16,924 bases of DNA, taken from NCBI GenBank assembly GCA_022453515.1, contig JAJNNY010000175.1, positions 1 through 16,924 on the forward strand. The letters are read 5' to 3'. The stretch is from Astrocystis sublimbata. Taxonomy: Eukaryota > Ascomycota > Sordariomycetes > Xylariales > Xylariaceae. The notes under the pieces were generated by a model that saw only the letters and a program-made list of their open reading frames with translations, did not search any database and had not been told where the DNA came from. Both the position numbers and the translations under genes were made by a program. This document shows, one piece after another, positions 11,401-16,924 of the stretch (the stretch's first letter is position 1; every line of letters begins with the position of its first letter).

Positions 11401-11705
11401 TATTTATACTATGTATTTTGAAATTGAAGAACAAGTTCTATACAAACGATTTCCGACTCCTATCTTGTTCAACCCTTTATCTTAGTGCTTCACTGTTAAT
11501 TTGCGCAGACAATTTGGAATAAAATCTGCGCGACGTTCAGTCGACTCAGATATCAAACCTGTGAGGCTTGGATGCGAGCCGAAGCCCTTGGGGGCAGTGA
11601 ACAAGAGAAGACGCCTTCAAGCTCGGGGTAAAGCAGTGGTATAGAAAAGCGAGGACAGCCAACATACAGCAGCACAGACTGCGACTGCGATCGCCACGAA
11701 TCACC
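8465..11705. other. About 3.2 kb without a convincing gene, between divergent genes
   Basis: Open frames here (for example 8604-8999 minus, 9404-9760 plus, 10468-10824 plus) are short, show no domain and lack a coherent exon structure. The stretch must contain the promoters of the minus-strand transporter and the plus-strand phosphorylase-like gene. A palindromic TACCTAGGTA lies at 9246-9255, an ACGT-rich run near 9697-9712, and CTCAT-type pyrimidine-rich sequence near 9610-9635. The last 60 bases before the start codon at 11706 are rich in CAGC/GACTGCGA strings and look like an untranslated leader. A small multi-exon or non-coding RNA gene cannot be excluded. Confidence 0.5.
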
Positions 11706-12809
11706 ATGCAACAGTTCTCACATGAGGATTATACGGTCGGATGGATATGCACTCTCAGCTTGGAGCATATTGCCGCAGTGGCTTTCCTCGATGAAAAACA
11801 CCACGCCCTCGCAGACCAAGATCCAGCAGACCACAACAGCTACACGCTGGGGAGATATGGCAGACACAACACCGTGATCGCAGTGGTACCCCCTGGAGAC
11901 TGCGGCGTAGCCTCTGCCGCCTGTGTCGCGCGAGATATGATGCGCAGCTTTCCGAATATCCGGTTCGGCCTCATGGTCGGCATTGGCGGCGGTGCTCCTA
12001 GCCGGGACAACGATATCCGCCTCGGGGACGTGGTTGTGAGCATCCCGGGCAAGGGCAGAGGAGGGGTCGTGCAGTTCGACATGGGCAAAAATGTACAGGA
12101 CGAGGATTTCCAGCTCTCGGGCTACCTGGATCAGCCTCCGACATTGCTGCGTACCAACGTGCAAAGCCTGCGCACATCGTATACCATCCGTGGCCACAGG
12201 CTCGACGAGAAGATGAAGGCGGTACTGCATGATAATCCAAACCTGCTTGAACAATATAGCCGTCCGAGTGGCGATAGCGATAGATTGTACCAAAGCGACG
12301 TACTGCACAAAAACAACCTCTGCTGCTGTGCCGCTGCGAGTGGCGATGACGCCTCTATGTTGATAGAGCGACCACTGAGGCGAGCCGGGCAATCTCTGTT
12401 TGTCCATTACGGGCTGATAGCCTCCGGAGACAGCGTGATCAGGAATTCCATCTTCCGAGATAACCTAGCGAAGAAAGAAAACGTCCTATGCTTCGCGGCG
12501 GGCGCCGCAGGGGTGATGAATAATATGCCATGTCTAGTCGTCTGCGGGATCAGCAATTACTCCGATACCCACGAAGACAAGCGGTGGCAGGGCTATGCGG
12601 CGATGGCAGCTACTGCGTATGCGAAGGACCTTCTCGCTAAGATCCCGGCCCAGGAGGTGCGATATAGATATACGGCTATCGTAGACCACCTCCGGCAGCG
12701 GGGGGCGGCCATTCCATTGGTCACGCCGAGGATTGACTACGTCCCGAATTATAGCAATGGGGCTGTTCCGACCTCGACTGAGACCTTTCCAAACTTGATG
12801 AGAAAATAA
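11706..12809 (+). CDS. Stand-alone nucleoside-phosphorylase-like (PNP_UDP) protein related to fungal NLR N-terminal domains; likely inactive
   Basis: A single 367-codon exon starts at an ATG in good context (CACCATGC). The fold is clear: VGWICTLSLEHIAAVAFL (11-28), a PGDCGVASAACVA segment (63-75), then FGLMVGIGGGAP and DIRLGDVVVS (88-112), HYGLIASGD (234-242) and the end RWQGYAAMAATAYAKDLL (293-310). In fungi this domain normally opens NLR/STAND proteins (PNP_UDP-NACHT-ankyrin or TPR). Here a stop follows 57 residues after the domain, and no NACHT P-loop is visible downstream. The family signature FEMEAAG reads FAAGAAG at 263-269 and the usual CDYAD reads SNYSD at 283-287. So the ribose-binding Glu and catalytic Asp (E174 and D197 of E. 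coli MTA/SAH nucleosidase) are replaced by Gly266 and Asn284, while the first catalytic Glu (Glu20) is kept. The Cys-rich HKNNLCCCAA region (201-210) is also atypical. I infer a domesticated or decaying pseudoenzyme. Confidence 0.85.
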   Translation: MQQFSHEDYTVGWICTLSLEHIAAVAFLDEKHHALADQDPADHNSYTLGRYGRHNTVIAVVPPGDCGVASAACVARDMMRSFPNIRFGLMVGIGGGAPSRDNDIRLGDVVVSIPGKGRGGVVQFDMGKNVQDEDFQLSGYLDQPPTLLRTNVQSLRTSYTIRGHRLDEKMKAVLHDNPNLLEQYSRPSGDSDRLYQSDVLHKNNLCCCAAASGDDASMLIERPLRRAGQSLFVHYGLIASGDSVIRNSIFRDNLAKKENVLCFAAGAAGVMNNMPCLVVCGISNYSDTHEDKRWQGYAAMAATAYAKDLLAKIPAQEVRYRYTAIVDHLRQRGAAIPLVTPRIDYVPNYSNGAVPTSTETFPNLMRK

Positions 12810-13975
12810 TTGAAGCTTTCTTCATCATGCCGCAGTAGGGTGCGGGGTGAGTACTATTAGTCGCTGTGCGGTATTATGTAGCAAGGCTTATGGGTGTCGC
12901 AACAGAGAGAGCATGGCGAATGATATTTGAGGCAGATTTATGTCAAAAGTGCCAAATTAGTTATCAAGGGCTATCCGAGGCAAACACCATCACTGTTACC
13001 CAAGGCTCAGCAGCTACCTCGAAAGATTTAATCATGTTGTGGCCAGTCAGCACCGGCACTCGTTTGGAAAGCTGCTCGTGTCGTTATCACCCCGGCTATC
13101 CTTTGACCAGTCGGCTCGTCTCCTACTCACTGGACCTGGTATATCTAAGTACCTATGACTGCTCTGAGTACCGTCATACTGCAGGTCAGTTAATATCTGA
13201 AATTTAAGACCCTGATCTCGATCGGCTACCTCAATGTATCCTTGCGCGAGATGACTCATAAAAGTTGTGCGTGAGCCATGGAATCAGCGTGGGTGTGTTT
13301 TGGACCACATCGAATTGTGACGATCTGCTTTAGTTGCCAGCAAATTCCAGGCTAGCTGCCTTCACTGCGTCAGGCTCTCACATCGCGCTTAGCACAGACA
13401 AACGACCGGCTGGTGTCATTGGTTTCCTGGTTCTCTCGCTATTACGCGGTACGGAGGCCTAGGCACGTAATGTAGTGCTTGGTGCCGACCGAGGGCGTAA
13501 ACTTAGAGTCGACATGAAATTCAAGTGGAAGAGACTAAGGGATCCCTATCTGTAGCATACATACCTAGCTGACCTACACATACAAATTAGGGATGTCGCA
13601 TTATTGCTGCCTGGCAGCAGTCCTTTGGCTACATAGTGAATCATCTAGCGCTTCCTTTCAAGAGTAACTGGGCCCTTGTCGTGAATTGGTTGCACATGGC
13701 TGAGATGCTAGCCACGTGCCATCAGTCACGAGGCTACCCGGCCTGCCGCCAGTACTTATTCAATGAATACGCGACAGGAATTGCGCAAGTCAAACAGCGA
13801 ATTCAATAAGTCAAACATGCACAGAACGGACTCCAAGTGAGTCAGAGGGAAAAAGTTCTTTTGGTTTTGCTCGTGACAGCTGTGCGTGGCAGGGGCTGAC
13901 GTTAGAAGGCCATCTCAACAATGTTAGTGAATAAAGCAAGTCTGTGCGTTAGAAGTATAAGTGTGGTGTATATAT
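12810..13975. other. Spacer between the phosphorylase-like and F-box-like genes; no gene seen
   Basis: No frame reads like a NACHT, ankyrin or TPR remnant. A GTG-initiated frame of 113 codons (12866-13207) has no recognisable content. A 10-bp direct repeat, AAGTCAAACA, occurs twice near 13787-13820. CTTATTCAAT and ATTCAATAAG form an imperfect inverted pair in the same place. These may be chance. Confidence 0.5.
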
Positions 13976-14293
13976 ATGCGTGTATCAGACTTCACCTCGA
14001 CATATACGCCACTCGTGTCTGCATACCCCTCCCAAGACTTCTTCTCCCTTGAGCCAGCAAGGTGGCCACATGATAATCATTATAAGTTGCACGAAATCCC
14101 TCGCGATCAGTCTTGGTCCACTCAACTCGGCTTTCAATATACACCTTTGGCACATGCCGATCATTCGACTCTTAAAATCCTCCTTCGGTTCGACTTCTTT
14201 CTACATTCGAATTCTCTTTTGACATTTCGTACTCAACACTCCAACGCCACTCCAACAACAGGTACGAGTACGTGCGACAGTGATACACTAGTC

Positions 14294-15661
14294 ATGACCG
14301 CCAACCTCCCCTTCGAGGTGATAGTAAATATCCTCGAGAATATTTATGACCCTTCGCTGCCTCCAGGGATGGAATTACACGAACCGGGTGAAAAGCTCGA
14401 CATTTTAGCATCGACACCCTCAGAAGAATGGCAAACCCTCAAAAATGTATCACTTGTTTCCAGATGGTGGCGTGGTGCAGCGCTTGACATTTTGTTCCGA
14501 CGCGTCCATATAAAGCTTGACGCTAGATCAATGCGCTCTCCCAAAGACTCGCCCTTCGAGCTACTTTACGACAAAGTGAAAGAGCTCACACGATTTCTTA
14601 TTACACACGGGTTCCATCAAAGGGTGATAAGCTTCTCTCTCCGGATTGGTTCCAACACCTCCTTCTTCAACTATTCAGATGATAAAATCATATTACGCCC
14701 AAACATATTTGAAGACGAGAGATCCAACAACGGGTTACCACGCATTGAACATTACACAGAAATGCAATGTTTTGCGCATCTATGGGATTACCTATTTGAG
14801 GCTATTGACCCTCTTAATATTATGATCATGGGCCAGCCCCAGCCAACAAATGAAATCCTCAATTACTTCGAGCCGCCTGGGCCTGGCTCGCAGAAATGGT
14901 ATGACTGGGGCGGGGGTGAAAAACCGGTCCAATTTCTCGACCTAGTACGTGTCACTCGGGATCAAAGCGTACCAACATATACAACTGTTGATCCGCATTT
15001 CCACCCGCGAATACTCACGATCCGACCATGGAAGTTACTGGCTTTCCATTGCCTGAACCAGGTCCAGTTGCAGTCCAATCCTGATCCAGATTTCGATACG
15101 ATGACCTTTGCTTTTTGTACCTACCAGGTGTTATTACCTGAGCGTCAGTGCTGGTATTACGGGGATCCCACCCATGACGAAAGTTCTTCCAACAGCAGTC
15201 GTCTACACAGCACGTATGAGCATAAATGCTACTCTGTTGATGTTACTTCGGAGGCCAGGCCTAACTATCATACCGACATTGGGTACATCCCTAGCGACAA
15301 TTACTGCGGCGTCGTTCGTTATGTCAGCAGAAATGAGTTGAATATCAGGCGAATGCAAAGATACTTTGGGAACATTGCGAATTACCTTGACAGCATTGTT
15401 CCCGAAATGAGAGACGGTCAAATTGCCGATGACGGAATTCCCGGTGATGAAGTTCTTGGTGTAAATCTTGTGAACGGATTTATTGGGATTTTCGATGACG
15501 GAACTCCTGATGTAGATGACCCATTCATTGGGGTGTTCGATGACGAAATGTTCCACGGCGGTGGACTCGAGTTGACGGGATACATTGATCAGCACTATGA
15601 TCTGAGATGCAGATGGTGTTCTTTCAATAGGGAAACAGTGGGGGGAGGGGGGGCGATTTGA
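14294..15661 (+). CDS. F-box-like protein (fungal), 455 residues
   Basis: F-box proteins link substrates to Skp1-Cullin ubiquitin ligases. The start ATG at 14294 is chosen because the F-box-like motif begins at once: LPFEVIVNILENI (5-17), a loop, then LKNVSLVSRWWRGAALDILFRRVHI (49-73). The frame stays open upstream to an ATG at 13976, which would add 106 residues. That part reads like a pyrimidine-rich leader and places no domain before the F-box, so I treat it as untranslated. The middle (100-200) contains a FAHLWDYLFEAIDPLNIMI segment of the kind seen in fungal F-box families that lack clear leucine-rich repeats. The tail is Asp-rich with a degenerate repeat: GATGACGGAA-type strings at 15428, 15494 and 15539 encode DDGIP, DDGTP and DDEMF, and FIGIFDD/FIGVFDD is repeated. 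The last codons are Gly-rich. The substrate is unknown. No introns are evident. Confidence 0.7.
   Translation: MTANLPFEVIVNILENIYDPSLPPGMELHEPGEKLDILASTPSEEWQTLKNVSLVSRWWRGAALDILFRRVHIKLDARSMRSPKDSPFELLYDKVKELTRFLITHGFHQRVISFSLRIGSNTSFFNYSDDKIILRPNIFEDERSNNGLPRIEHYTEMQCFAHLWDYLFEAIDPLNIMIMGQPQPTNEILNYFEPPGPGSQKWYDWGGGEKPVQFLDLVRVTRDQSVPTYTTVDPHFHPRILTIRPWKLLAFHCLNQVQLQSNPDPDFDTMTFAFCTYQVLLPERQCWYYGDPTHDESSSNSSRLHSTYEHKCYSVDVTSEARPNYHTDIGYIPSDNYCGVVRYVSRNELNIRRMQRYFGNIANYLDSIVPEMRDGQIADDGIPGDEVLGVNLVNGFIGIFDDGTPDVDDPFIGVFDDEMFHGGGLELTGYIDQHYDLRCRWCSFNRETVGGGGAI
15428..15553 (+). repeat. Degenerate coding repeat in the F-box gene tail
   Basis: GATGACGGAA occurs at 15428-15437 and 15494-15503, and GATGACGAAA at 15539-15548, spaced 66 and 45 nt apart. 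The translated units are DDGIPGDEVLGV...FIGIF, DDGTPDVDDPFIGVF and DDEMFHGG. All spacings are multiples of three, which fits expansion under coding constraint. Confidence 0.6.
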
Positions 15662-15673
15662 TCTCTATTCTTG

Positions 15674-15679
15674 AATAAA
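15674..15679 (+). promoter_or_regulatory. AATAAA poly(A)-type signal after the F-box gene
   Basis: AATAAA begins 13 bases after the stop codon TGA (15659-15661). It could direct 3' end formation of the F-box transcript, although fungal poly(A) signals are loose and this may be coincidental. Confidence 0.4.
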
Positions 15680-16924
15680 GCTTTCTGAATTGGTCCCATT
15701 AATATGTTGCTCGCTGAGGAATCGGCAAGGTGGTTTTGATTCAAATATTTTCAGTCGATTACCTAGTCTGCTCGGTACTAGGCACTAAGGTAGCAGAAGC
15801 CTCCTGGCGACCCAGAGGCTATGGTGAAAGGGGTAGGAGCTTAGGAATCAATTGAGTTGACACTTTCACCCTTAACTATTTGACTACGTGACCACTGCTA
15901 GGTTTCTACACTCTGGTGCAAAGCACTTGACACTGCGTGTGCGAGATTGGTCTTTTCGTGGCTTTTGGAGCTTGTGTCGACCTGAGCCTTTCAATATCTC
16001 ATTAGTAAGTTCCGTATGTTAGATGGACCTAGCATGAGCTGGCTTATTGTCTTGGCAGGCCACTTCCTGCAATAAGATCAGAATCTGGCATTGGTACGAG
16101 CTTATTACACTAGGTGGTTCGTTTGTAAACCCATGATACGAATTTTATCCCATATAGATGTTGTACTATGGTACTAACTGCTCTTCAAGTGACAACGTTG
16201 ACAAACTGATAGAATCTTGTTGACCATAGCTTTAGTGAAAGATGAGGTGCATGAGCGTATTATTCAGTTGGGTGACTTGAATCCATGAGAAGATAAGTTA
16301 GAGAGGACCTTCACATGTACATGAAGAGCCTGTGACAGTATATCTACTTAGGTATTGACCTAACACCACTTTAACAGACTTTTGAATCTTCAAGCGAATT
16401 TCGAGCCTCGACGCGGTCAATCCTACCGTGGATAACATCAACAAACATAACGAATTTATGATTGACACACCAACTAAAGAGCCAGGACGGAAACGATTGG
16501 GAGCAGCTAGTACATGATCAAAAAGCGAGTTTGTGCTTATAGCATCGGGGACTAGACCTTATCGCCGATACCAACGAGGAATAGCTAAGTCATCAGAGCA
16601 CTCTCGTGATGCATCCGTATAATCCATACATAGTGTGGGCAGACGGAGATGGAGTTAAGCGCGGCTCGGACAATAATCTAGAAAATTGTCCGAGCAGTTC
16701 CACATTAAAGAAGGAGCCTGAGCATTTAAAAGATCATGAGACTTCCCTTCGACGACTTGACAATATGCAACTGCCACGACATCTACCTACTTCTATAGGC
16801 TTTCCGGAAAGAGAACAAAAACATGGGCATCCTACTTATTGACCCGGACTTCTTGGCACATTCAACAGCCTTACAGTTGGCAACTCGACCGACATGAGCC
16901 CTGCAGAGGAAGCCACCTCTCGCT
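15680..16924. other. Right-end non-coding stretch; no gene seen
   Basis: About 1.2 kb of A/T-leaning sequence with many TA dinucleotides and no open frame with recognisable content. A 78-codon plus-strand frame at 16606-16842 is hydrophilic, matches nothing I know and contains the 11-bp hairpin described separately. Decayed repeat DNA is possible but no transposon hallmark is visible. Confidence 0.5.
16664..16695. repeat. Perfect 11-bp inverted repeat (hairpin) with a 10-nt loop
   Basis: GCTCGGACAAT at 16664-16674 is followed, after AATCTAGAAA, by its exact reverse complement ATTGTCCGAGC at 16685-16695. The loop contains the palindrome TCTAGA. No T-run follows, so it does not look like a bacterial-style terminator. 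Confidence 0.8.

Noticed and set aside
11718..12407. Minus-strand 229-codon frame
   Set aside because: Antisense shadow of the phosphorylase-like gene, whose plus-strand motifs are unmistakable.
12810..13960. Remnant of a NACHT or ankyrin part of an NLR gene
   Set aside because: No P-loop, Walker B or repeat motif could be read in any frame.
13961..14293. N-terminal extension of the F-box-like protein
   Set aside because: The frame is open but its first codon is GTG; the ATG at 13976 would precede about 106 residues that look like translated pyrimidine-rich leader, and the F-box begins at the 14294 ATG.
16664..16695. Hairpin as the 3' end of a Helitron
   Set aside because: No CTRR end follows the stem at the usual short distance, and no Helitron 5' TC end or Rep/helicase sequence is present.

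Overview
The window looks like nuclear DNA of a filamentous ascomycete (Pezizomycotina; a Sordariomycete is plausible but not shown). The evidence is short spliceosomal introns with GTRNGT-type donors and CTAAC/CTAAT/CTGAC branch sites, several fungal protein families (AKR7-type aldo-keto reductase, SLC35F-like DMT transporter, NLR-type nucleoside-phosphorylase domain, F-box protein), loose gene spacing and simple repeats in the spacers. I see no operons, bacterial mobile elements or CRISPR.

Left part (1-4533): the 3' end of an unidentified plus-strand gene stops at 421. An almost pure poly-G tract of about 1.98 kb follows (541-2523). Beyond it lies a minus-strand four-exon aldo-keto reductase gene (2918-4533) that converges on the tract. 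One base is missing in exon 3 of that gene and breaks the frame. Both the poly-G tract and the missing base need reads to separate biology from assembly error.

Middle (4534-8023): a mostly empty spacer holds a tRNA-like element with box A, box B and a T6 run on the minus strand (5315-5440). It is flanked by perfect 9-bp direct repeats, so it may be a small tRNA-derived SINE rather than a tRNA gene. A minus-strand two-exon gene (6274-8023) encodes a 558-residue DMT-superfamily transporter. Its first 100 or so residues, a Ser/Arg-rich then acidic extension, only become visible once a 73-nt intron is removed.

Right part (8024-16924): 3.7 kb without a convincing gene carries several microsatellites. 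Then comes a stand-alone nucleoside-phosphorylase-like protein (11706-12809). This is the domain usually found at the N terminus of fungal NLR/STAND proteins, but here no NACHT or repeat domain follows and two key active-site positions are changed. About 1.5 kb further on, in the same direction, is an F-box-like protein (14294-15661) with a degenerate aspartate-rich tail repeat. The last 1.26 kb shows no gene, only a poly(A) signal and one 11-bp hairpin.

Nothing indicates that these genes act in one pathway. The best candidates for a second look are the poly-G tract, the likely inactive orphan phosphorylase domain and the SINE-like element.
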